This document shows, in pieces, positions 1 to 9,697 of a stretch of 64,000 nucleotides of DNA. Position 1 is the stretch's first letter. Every line of letters begins with the position of its first letter. This stretch comes from NCEH01 sp043195125 (lineage in GTDB: Bacteria > Pseudomonadota > Alphaproteobacteria > Rhizobiales > Xanthobacteraceae): the NCBI RefSeq assembly GCF_043195125.1, contig NZ_JBAFWR010000002.1; one strand, written 5' to 3'. Both the position numbers and the translations under genes were made by a program. Under the pieces are notes generated by a model. The model was not told where the DNA came from, made no database searches, and saw only the letters and a list, made by a program, of their open reading frames with translations.

Positions 1-855
1 GAAGAGCTCGGCTATGATTCCATCTGGGTGTGGGATCACATGCTGCTCGGCGTCGAGCCGAACTTCCCCATCATTGACTCCCTGACCGTGCTGACCGCCA
101 TCGCCGCGCGCACCACGCGCATCAAGCTGGGAACGGGCATTCTGGTTCTGCCGCTGCGCAATGCGGTGGCGCTCGCCAAGCAGCTGTCCAGCATGGACCA
201 GCTCTCCAAGGGCCGCATGGTCATGGGCATGGCCTCCGGCTGGTACAAGCGCGAATTCGATGCCATGGGCATCCCGTTCGAGAAGCGCGGCAAGATCATG
301 GATGAAAATCTGGAGATCCTGAACCGCCTGTTCACTGAGGATAAGGTGGACGGCGAGTACATGTTCCACAAGATCTCCGCCGCGGTTATGTATCCTAAGC
401 CCTATCAGCAGCCGCGCATGCCGATCCTCATCGGCGGCTATGTGGACAAGGTCCTGCAGCGTGCCGCAACCGTCGGCGATGGCTGGCTGACCTATTTCTA
501 CCGTCCCGAGGACTTCAAGAAGTCCTGGGTCAAGCTGCGCAACTTCGCTGAAGAAGGCGGCAAGGATCCCGACACCCTGCTCAATGCCTCCCAGCTGCCC
601 ATCATGGTGGGTGACTCCAAGGCCGCCGTGCAGGACGAGATGATGGACTGGCTGAACAAGGAATGGGACTTCCCGGCCTATAGCGACTGCACCCGCGAGA
701 GCGCCATCATGGGCAACGTCGATGAATGCGTCGCCCAGCTCCAGGAGCAGATCGACGCCGGCGTGCAGAAGATCATCTTCGTTCCCTACAAGTATCGCCC
801 CGATCAGGTCGAGGTGATCGCCAAGGAAATCATTCCCCGCCTCAAGGCCCTCTGA
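1..855 (+). CDS. LLM-class flavin-dependent oxidoreductase (5'-truncated)
   Basis: Bacterial-luciferase-like (PF00296) TIM-barrel enzyme that would use reduced flavin (FMN or F420) to oxidise an unknown substrate in the cytoplasm. The reading frame is open from base 1, so the start lies upstream of the window; 284 residues are visible. Family hallmarks are the stretches TRIKLGTGILVLPLRN, QLSSMDQLSKGR and the glycine-rich GMASGWYKREF, followed by PILIGGY and AATVGDGWLTYF. A strong hairpin terminator follows directly, so this gene appears to end a transcript that begins outside the window. Substrate cannot be inferred from sequence. The neighbouring amidohydrolase and diaminopropionate lyase suggest, but do not prove, a role in degrading a nitrogen compound. 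Confidence 0.85.
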   Translation, partial: EELGYDSIWVWDHMLLGVEPNFPIIDSLTVLTAIAARTTRIKLGTGILVLPLRNAVALAKQLSSMDQLSKGRMVMGMASGWYKREFDAMGIPFEKRGKIMDENLEILNRLFTEDKVDGEYMFHKISAAVMYPKPYQQPRMPILIGGYVDKVLQRAATVGDGWLTYFYRPEDFKKSWVKLRNFAEEGGKDPDTLLNASQLPIMVGDSKAAVQDEMMDWLNKEWDFPAYSDCTRESAIMGNVDECVAQLQEQIDAGVQKIIFVPYKYRPDQVEVIAKEIIPRLKAL

Positions 856-868
856 GGCGGCGCCTCAA

Positions 869-900
869 GCCCCCGGGTCCTCCCGGGGGCATTTTCTTTT
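869..900 (+). terminator. Rho-independent terminator after the flavin oxidoreductase
   Basis: A perfect 9-bp inverted repeat, GCCCCCGGG at 869-877 and CCCGGGGGC at 882-890 with loop TCCT, is followed by ATTTTCTTTT. It lies 14 bases after the stop codon and separates the first gene from the M20 gene. Confidence 0.9.
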
Positions 901-953
901 GCATCTGGACACCGCCGCGAGCCGGCGCAACAAGACTTTCCGGAGACAGTGCA

Positions 954-2228
954 ATGAGCGACCCGAACCGTCAGGCCCTTCTGGACACAATCGACGCCAA
1001 TCGCGACAAGGCGATCGCCTTCTTGCAGAAGATGATCACCATCCCGAGCGTGACCGGCGATGAAGCCGCAATCCAGAATTTCCTCAACGAATACATGACC
1101 AACATCGGCCTCGATGTCGATATGTGGGAAACCGATTGGGAAGAGCTGAAGAAGCACCCCGGTTATCGCCCCGTCGACCGCGGCTATGAGAACCGCCCGA
1201 ACATCGTCGCCACCTTCAAGGGCGCCGGCGGCGGGCGCTCGCTGCTGCTGAACGGCCACACCGATGTGATCCCGGTCGGCAACGGCGAAGGCTGGACCGA
1301 CAATCCCTGGTCCGGCCTCATCAGAGACGGCCGCATCTATGGGCGCGGTTCGGCGGACATGAAGAGCGGTGTCGCCAGCCACATCATGGCGGTGGAGTTC
1401 ATGAAGGAACTCGGCCTGCAGCCCAAGGGCGACGTCTACATCAACGTCGTGATCGACGAGGAGGTCAGCGGCCACGGCACGCTCGACACCGTGATCCGCG
1501 GCTATAAGGCGGACGCCGGCATTTCCGGCGAGACCAGCGACCTGCACGTGCAGCCGGCCTGCATCGGCCGCATCTGGTTCGAGATCGACATCAACGGCAA
1601 GCCCGCCGGCATCCAGCAGCGCTACAAGGGCATTTCCGGCATCACGCTCGGCAACAAGATCGCCGCCGCGGTGCAGGAACTGGAAGACGAGCGCGTGGCC
1701 ACGGTCACCCATCCGCTCTATCCCAATGCGCTGGATTCCCTGCCCTGCATCATCGGCAGCTTCCAGGCCGGAAATTATCCGAGCGCTTTCCCGGCCACCT
1801 GCCTGCTCAAGGGCTCCATCGGCACGGTGCCGGGCGAGGACCACGAGGGCGTGAAGCGCAGCCTGGAAAAGAAGATCGCCGAGCATGCTGCCCGCGATCC
1901 CTGGATGAAGGATCATCCCCCGGTCGTGCGTTTCGTGGGCTATGACGCGCAGGCCTCCGAAATTCCCCGCGACCACCCGATCGTGGACATCGTCAGCAAG
2001 ACCTACACGGAGATTTCCGGCCACCAGCCGATCATTTCCGGTCGCCAGGGCGCGGCGGATACCCGCTTCCTAAACCTCTATGCCGACACGCCCACCGTGA
2101 TCTTTGGACCCGGCTCTACCGCCGTCATGCACTCGAACGACGAATATGTGTCGATCGAGGATTACATCACGGCCATCAAGGTCATGGCGCTGAGCATCTA
2201 CGACTGGTGCGGCGTAGAGAAGAAGTGA
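954..2228 (+). CDS. M20 family metallopeptidase / ArgE-DapE-type deacylase
   Basis: Zinc-dependent cytoplasmic amidohydrolase of the M20 (ArgE/DapE/carboxypeptidase G2) superfamily, 424 residues. The di-zinc signature is complete: HTD (His102, Asp104), Asp135 in the ADMKSG motif, the Glu169-Glu170 pair (catalytic base plus metal ligand) in DEEVSGHG, and a late MHSNDEY histidine near residue 398. ATG 954 was chosen because a GGAGA element precedes it and the family homology begins just after it; the frame is open further upstream but that extension is Arg/Pro-rich and unlike the family. Such enzymes remove N-acyl groups from amino acids. It sits between a flavin monooxygenase and a diaminopropionate lyase, so an N-acyl diamino acid is an attractive but unproven substrate. 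Confidence 0.88.
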   Translation: MSDPNRQALLDTIDANRDKAIAFLQKMITIPSVTGDEAAIQNFLNEYMTNIGLDVDMWETDWEELKKHPGYRPVDRGYENRPNIVATFKGAGGGRSLLLNGHTDVIPVGNGEGWTDNPWSGLIRDGRIYGRGSADMKSGVASHIMAVEFMKELGLQPKGDVYINVVIDEEVSGHGTLDTVIRGYKADAGISGETSDLHVQPACIGRIWFEIDINGKPAGIQQRYKGISGITLGNKIAAAVQELEDERVATVTHPLYPNALDSLPCIIGSFQAGNYPSAFPATCLLKGSIGTVPGEDHEGVKRSLEKKIAEHAARDPWMKDHPPVVRFVGYDAQASEIPRDHPIVDIVSKTYTEISGHQPIISGRQGAADTRFLNLYADTPTVIFGPGSTAVMHSNDEYVSIEDYITAIKVMALSIYDWCGVEKK

Positions 2229-2260
2229 GGCCAAGGCTTCACGCATTGCGACGTTTGGTC

Positions 2261-2288
2261 GCCGGTTCGAAGAGCCGGCCGTTTTTCT
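2261..2288 (+). terminator. Rho-independent terminator after the M20 gene
   Basis: Stem GCCGGTTC/GAGCCGGC (one G-T wobble) at 2261-2279 with a GAA loop is followed by CGTTTTTC. The gap 2229-2507 otherwise holds the leader of the next gene; nothing else is recognised. Confidence 0.8.
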
Positions 2289-2507
2289 ATATGCGCAGCT
2301 CCGCGCCTCTGCCGCTCCTTCTTTGGCTTGCCGGGGAGCTGATGCGTGAGGGGCCGTTCTGCCCAATCGAACCACACTTCTTCTGCTTAAGACAAAACGC
2401 ATCTTCCCCAGCGACAAACGCAACAGAATTGCATTTGAGACCCTGATTTAGAGCCCCGCGTCCTCTTTCGGCACACTAACGTTGCATAAAGAGCACAAGG
2501 ACGCGGC

Positions 2508-3722
2508 ATGCTTATTCCCAATGCACATCCCGATCACGACCGTCCGCTGGACCCACAGGACGCCGAATGCCTGTCCCTGGCGGCGGCGGATGAGGTTGAG
2601 CGTTTCCTCGGCCACCGGCCGGAACATGTGCCAACCCCGCTCCACTTTCTGCCGGCGCTTGCTCGCGAACTGAAAATCGCCTCCATCGCCGTGAAGGATG
2701 AAAGCACACGCCTCGGGCTCGGCAGCTTCAAGGCGCTCGGCGGTTCCTATGCCGTGATCCGGCTGGTGCTGGAAGAAGCGGGCCGCCGTCTTGGCCGCTC
2801 CGTGGACATTTCCGAACTGCTCACCCCGGAGATCCGCGCGATCGCTCAGACCATGACGGTGGGCTGCGCCACGGACGGCAACCACGGCCGCTCGGTCGCC
2901 GCCGGGGCGCAATTGGTGGGCGCGACAGCCGCCATCTTCGTGCATTCCGGTGTCAGTGCCGACCGTGTGGAAGCCATCGCCCGCTTCGGCGCGCGCATGA
3001 TCCACGTGCCCGGCACCTATGACGACGCGGTGGAGGAAGCCGCGCGCAAATGTGCTGCCGAGGGCTGGATCGTCGTCTCCGATACCTCCTGGCGGGGCTA
3101 CGAGCGCATTCCCGGCCTCGTCATGCAGGGCTATACCGCGATGATTCGCGAGGCGGTCGCCGCTATGCCTGAAAAGCCGACCCATGTGTTTATGCAGGCC
3201 GGTGTCGGCGGCCTCGCAGCGGCAGTGGCCGGACATCTCGCTGTGATCTACGGAGAGGCGCGTCCGCGCTTCATCGTCGTAGAGCCGGCCCGCGCGGCCT
3301 GCCTGTTCGAAAGCGCCAAGGCCGGGCAGTCCGTCAAAATCGAAGCGGGCGAACCCACCATCATGGCGATGCTGGAATGCTACGAACCCTCGCTGGTGGC
3401 ATGGCGCATTCTGTCGCGTACCGCCGATGCCTTCATGACCGTGGACGAGGCCGATGCGGAGGACATGATGCGCCGCCTCGCGCGGCCGCTGCCCGGCGAC
3501 CCGGCGATCGTCTCGGGTGAAAGCGGCGGGGCGGGTCTCGCCGGGCTGGTCAAGGTGGCGAAAAGCGAGCGCCTGCGTGATACGCTCGGTATCGACGATA
3601 GCTCTCGGGTGTTCGTGATCAACACCGAGGGGGCCACCGATGCGGGCCGCTACGCCGCCATCGTCGGCGCCTCCCCTGCGGAGATTCTCCGCAGGCCTGA
3701 CGCTGCGAAGGCTTCCGCGTAG
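2508..3722 (+). CDS. dpaL: Diaminopropionate ammonia-lyase
   Basis: PLP fold-type II enzyme, 404 residues, predicted to convert 2,3-diaminopropionate to pyruvate and two ammonia. The PLP-binding Lys75 lies in the SFKALGG motif. The ATDGNHGRSVA segment is typical of this family and replaces the ATAGNHAQG of threonine dehydratases. The glycine-rich phosphate loop GVGGLAAAV and the late SGESGGAGL motif are present, and the length matches known DpaL proteins (about 400). ATG 2508 follows an AAGGA-type ribosome site. A related function (threonine/serine ammonia-lyase) is less likely because of the DGNHGRS signature. With the upstream M20 deacylase it could form a route for free or acylated diaminopropionate. 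Confidence 0.85.
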   Translation: MLIPNAHPDHDRPLDPQDAECLSLAAADEVERFLGHRPEHVPTPLHFLPALARELKIASIAVKDESTRLGLGSFKALGGSYAVIRLVLEEAGRRLGRSVDISELLTPEIRAIAQTMTVGCATDGNHGRSVAAGAQLVGATAAIFVHSGVSADRVEAIARFGARMIHVPGTYDDAVEEAARKCAAEGWIVVSDTSWRGYERIPGLVMQGYTAMIREAVAAMPEKPTHVFMQAGVGGLAAAVAGHLAVIYGEARPRFIVVEPARAACLFESAKAGQSVKIEAGEPTIMAMLECYEPSLVAWRILSRTADAFMTVDEADAEDMMRRLARPLPGDPAIVSGESGGAGLAGLVKVAKSERLRDTLGIDDSSRVFVINTEGATDAGRYAAIVGASPAEILRRPDAAKASA

Positions 3723-3769
3723 AATTCGGTGTCCATGCCGCTGCGGGACTTGAAATCCGCGCGGCCACT

Positions 3770-3795
3770 CGTATTATTGTGCTAATAATAATACG
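3770..3795. promoter_or_regulatory. AT-rich inverted repeat upstream of livH
   Basis: Perfect 9-bp arms CGTATTATT (3770-3778) and AATAATACG (3787-3795) with an 8-base spacer, followed by TTTTAG. It stands out as an AT island in GC-rich DNA. It could be an operator for the liv operon or a weak terminator for dpaL. The rest of the 3723-4090 gap shows no gene; the livH frame is open upstream but lacks family similarity there. Confidence 0.45.
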
Positions 3796-4090
3796 TTTTA
3801 GTATCCCCGTACGGGACGGTACGAAAAACGAGCTTTCTTCGAAGTTTTCTGTGTGGATCTGCCGCCGCCCGGGGCGTGATTTGGTCGCACACATTCTGCG
3901 AAGAAAGTAAAAATCAATAACCGGCGCCGCTGTTTCACAGTCAAGGATGCCGGATACCTTCAGTGGGAAATTGACGGCAGGTCGGTCCTCCTCCTCCCTC
4001 AGCTTCTCCCGTTCAATGGGTTTCGCCCGCGTCGTGCGTCTTCCTGCGCGCGCAACGCGACATGCGGCGAAGCCCCCAGTAGGAGCGGTC

Positions 4091-4963
4091 ATGGACCAGT
4101 TGCTGCAACATATTGCCAATGCCCTCATCATGGGCGGCACCTATGCCCTGCTGGGCATCGGGCTGACGCTGATCTTCGGCATCATGCGCGTGGTGAACTT
4201 CACCCACGGTGAACTCTACGCGCTCGGTGCTTACATGATGTATTTCGTGGCAGGCATGCTGGGCCTGAACTTCTTCCTGGCCATCGGCTTCGCGATCTTC
4301 GCCGGGTTGGTGCTCGGCGCGCTTATCGAGCTGATCCTGCTGCGGCCGAAACGCAACGCCGACATCGATACGACCATGCTGCTGATGATCGGCGCCTGGA
4401 TCGTGCTGCAGAATGTCGAGACGCTCACTTGGGGCAGTGTCGCAAAATCCGTTCCCTCGCCGCTTCCCACCGAACCGCTAGTGATCGGCCCGGTCTCGCT
4501 CTCCTGGCTGCGCCTGCTGGTGCTGGGCCTTGCTTTGGCGCTGATCGCGGCAACCTACGCCCTCATCAACCGCACCAAGCTCGGCAAGGCCATGCGTGCC
4601 ACCTTCCAAGATAGCAGCACGGCGGCCCTGATGGGCGTGAACATCAACCTCGTGTACACCATGACCTTCGCCCTTGGATCGAGCCTCGCCGCGGCGGCGG
4701 GCGCGCTTCTCGGCCCGGTGTTCGTGGTAACGCCCACCATGGGCGACCTCGCCTCGCTGAAAGCCTTTGCCATCGTCATTCTTGGCGGGCTGGGCAGCAT
4801 TTCGGGCGCGACCATCGGCGGGTTCATCCTCGCGTTCGTCGAGGAATTGGGCGCCGGCTACATCTCGTCCGGATACCGCGACGCCATGGGTTTCATCATC
4901 ATCATCCTGGTTCTTCTGTTCCGGCCCACCGGCCTGTTCGCGCGCGTGGAGCGTATCGGATGA
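4091..4963 (+). CDS. livH: Branched-chain amino acid ABC transporter permease LivH-type
   Basis: Inner-membrane permease of the HAAT (branched-chain amino acid, amide, urea) ABC family, 290 residues with about eight hydrophobic segments. Family landmarks are ALLGIGLTLIFGIMRVVNFTHGELY near the N-terminus, the cytoplasmic coupling region NRTKLGKAMRA, and LKAFAIVILGGLGSISGA. ATG 4091 was chosen because AGGAGCGG lies directly before it and the homology starts here; an upstream in-frame extension to 3947 is Ser/Arg-rich and unlike the family. It overlaps livM by four bases (ATGA). No binding-protein gene is present in this operon, so the substrate cannot be assigned; amides, urea and short peptides are as possible as leucine. 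Confidence 0.92.
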   Translation: MDQLLQHIANALIMGGTYALLGIGLTLIFGIMRVVNFTHGELYALGAYMMYFVAGMLGLNFFLAIGFAIFAGLVLGALIELILLRPKRNADIDTTMLLMIGAWIVLQNVETLTWGSVAKSVPSPLPTEPLVIGPVSLSWLRLLVLGLALALIAATYALINRTKLGKAMRATFQDSSTAALMGVNINLVYTMTFALGSSLAAAAGALLGPVFVVTPTMGDLASLKAFAIVILGGLGSISGATIGGFILAFVEELGAGYISSGYRDAMGFIIIILVLLFRPTGLFARVERIG

Positions 4964-5988
4964 GACGCCTTCTTCCTTATCTCGTCATTCTCTTCTTCGG
5001 CTGCGTTCCGCTTTGGCTGAAGGACCAGTATTTCCTGCATACGCTGGTGGTGTCCGGCATCTTCATCCTCGCGGCACTCAGCCTTAACCTGCTGCTCGGT
5101 TACACTGGGCAGCTGAGCCTCGGCCACGTCGCCTTTTTCGGCATCGGCGCCTATGTCAGCGCCCTCACGACGCTGGGCTTTGAGGTCACGCTGTTCGGCC
5201 ATACGTTCGTGCATGGGCAATGGCCCGCCGTGGTCGGCTTGCTGCTCGGCACAATTGTCGCGGGCCTGTGCGGCTACATCATCGGACGGTTGTCGTTCCG
5301 TGTGCGCGGCGCCTATTTCGTGATCGTCACGGTGAGCTTCGCCGAGGTGACGCGCCTTGTCGCCCTCAATTGGGTGGAACTCACCAATGGCCCGCTGGCC
5401 CTGCCCGGCATCCCGCCGCTGACCCTCGGCTCGGATCTTACCGGCTACGTCACGCTCTGGGCGAAATGGCAAAACTATTACGTGGTGCTGTTTTTCATCG
5501 CGCTGGGCTACATCATCATCAAGCGCATCGTGAACTCGCCCTATGGGCGCGCCATGATCGCCCTGCGCGAGAATGAATCCCTCGCCATGTCGGTGGGCAT
5601 CGACGTGACGCGCTATCTCGTGCTCGCCGCCATCATCTCGGCTGCCATGGCGGGCGCGGCGGGCGGGCTCTATGCCCATTACCTTCAGATCATCGATCCT
5701 ATGATCTTCATGTTCCTCAATACGGTGACCATGGTCATCATGGTGATCACGGGCGGCAAGGGCACTCTGGCCGGGCCGCTGGTCGGCGGCCTCATCTTCG
5801 GCATCGCGCCGGTCCTGCTGCGTGAATATGTGGGGCCGGAGGTGCAGTGGATCCTCTATGGCGTGCTGATGATCCTGATCGTGTTCATCCTGCCGCAGGG
5901 CATCGTTCCGGCGATCGAGCGCTGGTTCTCCCGGCCGCCGTCAGCCCCCGCGTCCCTCACCCTGACCGAGAAGGGAGAGCAGGCATGA
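4960..5988 (+). CDS. livM: Branched-chain amino acid ABC transporter permease LivM-type
   Basis: Second permease of the HAAT importer, 342 residues, strongly hydrophobic with roughly nine or ten membrane segments. Typical motifs are LSLNLLLGYTGQLSLGHVAFFGIGAY, the coupling sequence SPYGRAMIALRENESLAMSVGID, and GGKGTLAGPLVGG. It overlaps livH at its start and livG at its end by four bases each, indicating translational coupling in a compact operon. It should pair with LivH to form the transmembrane pore. Confidence 0.92.
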   Translation: MRRLLPYLVILFFGCVPLWLKDQYFLHTLVVSGIFILAALSLNLLLGYTGQLSLGHVAFFGIGAYVSALTTLGFEVTLFGHTFVHGQWPAVVGLLLGTIVAGLCGYIIGRLSFRVRGAYFVIVTVSFAEVTRLVALNWVELTNGPLALPGIPPLTLGSDLTGYVTLWAKWQNYYVVLFFIALGYIIIKRIVNSPYGRAMIALRENESLAMSVGIDVTRYLVLAAIISAAMAGAAGGLYAHYLQIIDPMIFMFLNTVTMVIMVITGGKGTLAGPLVGGLIFGIAPVLLREYVGPEVQWILYGVLMILIVFILPQGIVPAIERWFSRPPSAPASLTLTEKGEQA

Positions 5989-6768
5989 ACGCCTTCACGA
6001 AAGCCAAGATCGCTCTCTCGATCGAACATGTGGCAGTGCATTTCGGCGGGCTCGTCGCAATCGCCGACATGAATTTCGACGTCAGGGAAGGGGAACTGGT
6101 CAGCCTCATCGGCCCCAACGGGGCGGGCAAGACCACCGCCTTTAACGTGATCACCGGCTTTCTGCGGCCGACCAAGGGGCAGGTCACCTTTCGCGGCACC
6201 TCGCTCAACGGCCTCAAGCCGCACCAGGTGACCAATCTCGGCTTGGTGCGCACCTTTCAGCGCACCAGCGTGTTCGACAAGAACACGGTGTTCGAGAATG
6301 CCCTGATCGGTCTGCACCGGCGCAATCGCGCGACCCTCTTCGGGACCTTGCTGGGCCTGCCGAAAGAGAAGCGCGAGGAGGAGAAACTGCGCGAGGAAGC
6401 CTGGGAGATCCTGCGCGTCGTGGGGATCGATCATCAGGCGAACGAACTGGGCGGCAGCCTGCCTTATGGCGACCAGCGGCTGCTGGGCGTCGCCCTGGCA
6501 TTGGCGGCAAACCCGTCCGCCTTGCTGCTGGACGAACCGGTCTCCGGCATGAACGCCACGGAAACCGCCAACTTCATCAAGATCCTCCAGAAGATCCGCG
6601 CGCGTGGCGTGACAATCCTGCTGGTGGAGCACGACATGCCCATGGTGATGGGCATTTCCGACCGGATCGTTGTGCTCAACCACGGGCGTATTATCGCGGA
6701 GGGTCCGCCGAGCAAGATCCAGAGCGATCCCGAAGTGATCCGGGCCTATCTCGGCCAAGGGGTGAAGC

Positions 6769-6776
<8 letters not shown>
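5985..6776 (+). CDS. livG: ABC transporter ATP-binding protein LivG-type
   Basis: ATPase subunit of the HAAT importer, 263 residues. Walker A is GPNGAGKTTAFN, Walker B is ALLLDEPVSGMN, and the switch histidine lies in LVEHDM. The usual LSGGQ signature is replaced by LPYGDQRLL, which is normal for LivG. The long insert between Walker A and the signature, with QRTSVFDKNTVFENALIG, is also LivG-like. The ATG at 5985 overlaps the livM stop. Coupled with livF in the same operon. Confidence 0.92.
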
Positions 6777-7485
<709 letters not shown>

Positions 7486-7580
7486 ACAGGCGCGCCCATC
7501 CCCGGGGTGGTCCGGCGCCCCGATGAAAATGCGGGCAGGAGCACCGCGCCAAACCTTTACCATCGGCTGTGACAGTTTCG

Positions 7581-7620
7581 AAGAGGGGGCGACGTCAGTC
7601 GCCCCCTCTTTTCGTTTTGA
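7581..7620 (+). terminator. Rho-independent terminator of the livHMGF operon
   Basis: A perfect 13-bp stem (arms 7581-7593 and 7598-7610, loop GTCA) is followed by TTCGTTTT. The 7486-7844 gap contains this terminator and then the promoter region of the next operon; no coding sequence is supported. Confidence 0.93.
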
Positions 7621-7773
7621 TCATAAAAATCTTTATTTCTCAATTCGTTGAACCCTATCGAAGGCCGGACTGCGCACGCCGGCAGAGCCTCCTGCGGCGG
7701 GAAAAATCCGCACTCTGAGGGCCACGGCGCGGGTCCCGCCTGAGAAACTTGCAGGCAAGATGAAAAAAGCGCC

Positions 7774-7806
7774 TTGACACAAATCTAGATGACTAGTTTT
7801 CTAGTC
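7774..7806 (+). promoter_or_regulatory. Promoter with three CTAG repeats at 8-bp phase
   Basis: A consensus -35 hexamer TTGACA lies at 7774-7779. Downstream, CTAG occurs at 7785, 7793 and 7801, exactly 8 bp apart; the last two form the perfect inverted repeat GACTAG-TTTT-CTAGTC (7791-7806). The repeats cover the spacer and the expected -10 position, a layout typical of repressor operators. The GntR gene at the end of the operon is an obvious candidate regulator, although such ACTAG-type palindromes are also bound by MarR proteins. Confidence 0.6.
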
Positions 7807-7844
7807 TAAACCAGCGTCGAAGAACGCATCCAGAGGTAGCATCA

Positions 7845-8906
7845 ATGTCTTCGCTTCACGCACGTCTTGCTGCGGGCCTTTTGCTCGTCGCCTCCTGTCT
7901 GCCCGCCTCCGCTCAGACCAAGGTGCGCTATCTGCTCACCTCGCCCAGCCCGACGGTGGCCGAGGCCCCGCATTCCTCGGTACCCGAGACGCTGGGCTTC
8001 TGGAAGTCGCAGGGACTGGACGTGGAGGTTTCCCCCTTCAGCGGGTCCACCGCCGCCGCTCAATTGGTGATCGCCGGCACCGCCGAATTCACCATGGCGA
8101 GCCCCGAAGCCTTGCTCTTCGGCCGGCAAGACGGCGCAAAGATCATCGCGGTCTATAATCATGTGCGCGAGCCGATCTATACGATCGCGGTTCTGAAAGA
8201 CAGCGGCATCACCCAGCTGAAAGACTTAAAGGACAAGACCATCGGCGTGGTCAGCCTGTCAAGCGGCGCGGTTCCTGTGGCGAAGGCAATGCTCCGCTCA
8301 ATCGGCTTCGATCCTGAGAAGGACGTGAAGTGGCTGCCCATCGGCCTCGGCGCCCAGGCCGCCGCCGCAATCAAGGCCAACCGCGTCGACGCGCTTGCTT
8401 TGTGGGACTGGAGCTACGCCCAGCTTGAGAATTACGGTCTCGCCTTCCGCCATTTCGAAACGCCGGAAACCTCCAAGCTGCTCAGCCTGATGCTGCTCGG
8501 CAACGAGGATTATGTGAACGCCAATCCTTCCGTGACCGAGAAGATGGGTCGTGGCATCGCCATGGGCACCCAGTTCACGCTCGCCAATCCGGAAGCGGCG
8601 GTGCGCATCCACTGGCAGAAGTATCCCGCCTCCAAGCCCACCAATATTCCCGAAGAGCAGGCGCTGAAGGAGGCGATCCATATCCTCGAAGCGCGCCTCG
8701 CCAAGTACAAGATCGACGGCCGCGCGGATCCCCGCTTCGGCGCCTTCACCCGCGAGGAGTGGGTCCAGACAGAAGACTTCTTCTACAACGCGGGCCTCAT
8801 CAAGTCTAAGCCGGACGTGAGCACTTATTACACCAATAAGTTCGTCGAATATTACAACGCGTTCGACAAGAAGGCGATCATCGCCCAGGCGAAGGACTAC
8901 AAATGA
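7845..8906 (+). CDS. ABC transporter substrate-binding protein, SsuA/NrtA-like
   Basis: Periplasmic solute-binding protein, 353 residues, of the NMT1/SsuA/TauA superfamily, which carries sulfonates, nitrate, pyrimidine precursors or aromatic acids. A Sec signal peptide is evident (residues 1-23, MSSLHARLAAGLLLVASCLP, cleavage after ASA). The mature part has the typical lobes: ETLGFWKSQGLDVEV, LVIAGTAEFTMASPEALL, LKDLKDKTIGVVS and AAAIKANRVDALALWD. It overlaps the ATPase gene by four bases. The ligand is unknown; the downstream CoA ligase argues for a carboxylic acid rather than a sulfonate. Confidence 0.9.
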   Translation: MSSLHARLAAGLLLVASCLPASAQTKVRYLLTSPSPTVAEAPHSSVPETLGFWKSQGLDVEVSPFSGSTAAAQLVIAGTAEFTMASPEALLFGRQDGAKIIAVYNHVREPIYTIAVLKDSGITQLKDLKDKTIGVVSLSSGAVPVAKAMLRSIGFDPEKDVKWLPIGLGAQAAAAIKANRVDALALWDWSYAQLENYGLAFRHFETPETSKLLSLMLLGNEDYVNANPSVTEKMGRGIAMGTQFTLANPEAAVRIHWQKYPASKPTNIPEEQALKEAIHILEARLAKYKIDGRADPRFGAFTREEWVQTEDFFYNAGLIKSKPDVSTYYTNKFVEYYNAFDKKAIIAQAKDYK

Positions 8907-9676
8907 GCGGGCAGGCCGCAATCGCGATCCGGAAGGTCAGCAAAACCTTCCGGTCGCGTTCCAACGAGCAGATCGAAGCCTTGCGGGAAACCTCGCTGGA
9001 CATCGACGACAAGCAGTTCGTATGCATCATCGGCCCCTCGGGCTGCGGGAAAAGCACCTTGCTCCGCATGATCGCGGGGCTGGAGAAGGCCTCTTCCGGC
9101 ACCTTGGCCATTCGCGGCACCACCATCACCGGCCCGCGCCGCGACACCGGCCTGGTGTTCCAGACCCCGGTCCTGCTGCCCTGGCGAACGATCCTCAAGA
9201 ACGTGCTGGTGCCCGCGGAAGTGTTGAAGCTGAACCGCAAGGAAGCCGAGACGCGGGCAAAGGACCTCCTCCAGCTCGTCGGCCTTGAGAAGTTCATGGA
9301 CCGCTATCCGGACGAATTGTCCGGCGGCATGCGCCAGCGTGCCGCGATCGCCCGGTCGCTCATGCACGATCCCGACGTGCTGTTGATGGACGAACCCTTC
9401 GGCGCTCTCGACGCGCTGACGCGAGAATCCATGAATCTCGAACTGCTGCGCATCTGGCAGGCGAGCGCGAAGACGGTGGTGCTGGTCACCCATTCCATCG
9501 AGGAGGCCCTTCTCCTCTCCGACAAGGTGGCGGTGTTCTCCCCCCGGCCGGGCTCGATCATCGACGTGGTGGACGTGCCCTTGCCCCGTCCCCGCACCAG
9601 CCGCACCCGCGTCGATCCGGTGTTCGTGGAGCTTGCCGACAAGCTACGCGAATACTTCGCCTCGGACCCGCATTGA
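8903..9676 (+). CDS. ABC transporter ATP-binding protein, SsuB/NrtD-like
   Basis: ATPase subunit, 257 residues. Walker A GPSGCGKSTLLRM, Q-loop LVFQTPVLLPWRTILKNV, signature LSGGMRQRAAIARSL, Walker B VLLMDEPFGALD and switch VTHSIEEALLLSDKV are all present and typical of the nitrate/sulfonate/taurine import family. Start overlaps the binding-protein stop (ATGA), showing translational coupling. Confidence 0.93.
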   Translation: MSGQAAIAIRKVSKTFRSRSNEQIEALRETSLDIDDKQFVCIIGPSGCGKSTLLRMIAGLEKASSGTLAIRGTTITGPRRDTGLVFQTPVLLPWRTILKNVLVPAEVLKLNRKEAETRAKDLLQLVGLEKFMDRYPDELSGGMRQRAAIARSLMHDPDVLLMDEPFGALDALTRESMNLELLRIWQASAKTVVLVTHSIEEALLLSDKVAVFSPRPGSIIDVVDVPLPRPRTSRTRVDPVFVELADKLREYFASDPH

Positions 9677-9697
9677 GCGCATCGGAAAGCAAACGCA

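Noticed and set aside
2207..2446. Small plus-strand frame of 79 codons between the M20 and dpaL genes
   Set aside because: It overlaps the M20 stop and a clear terminator hairpin, and has no recognisable features.
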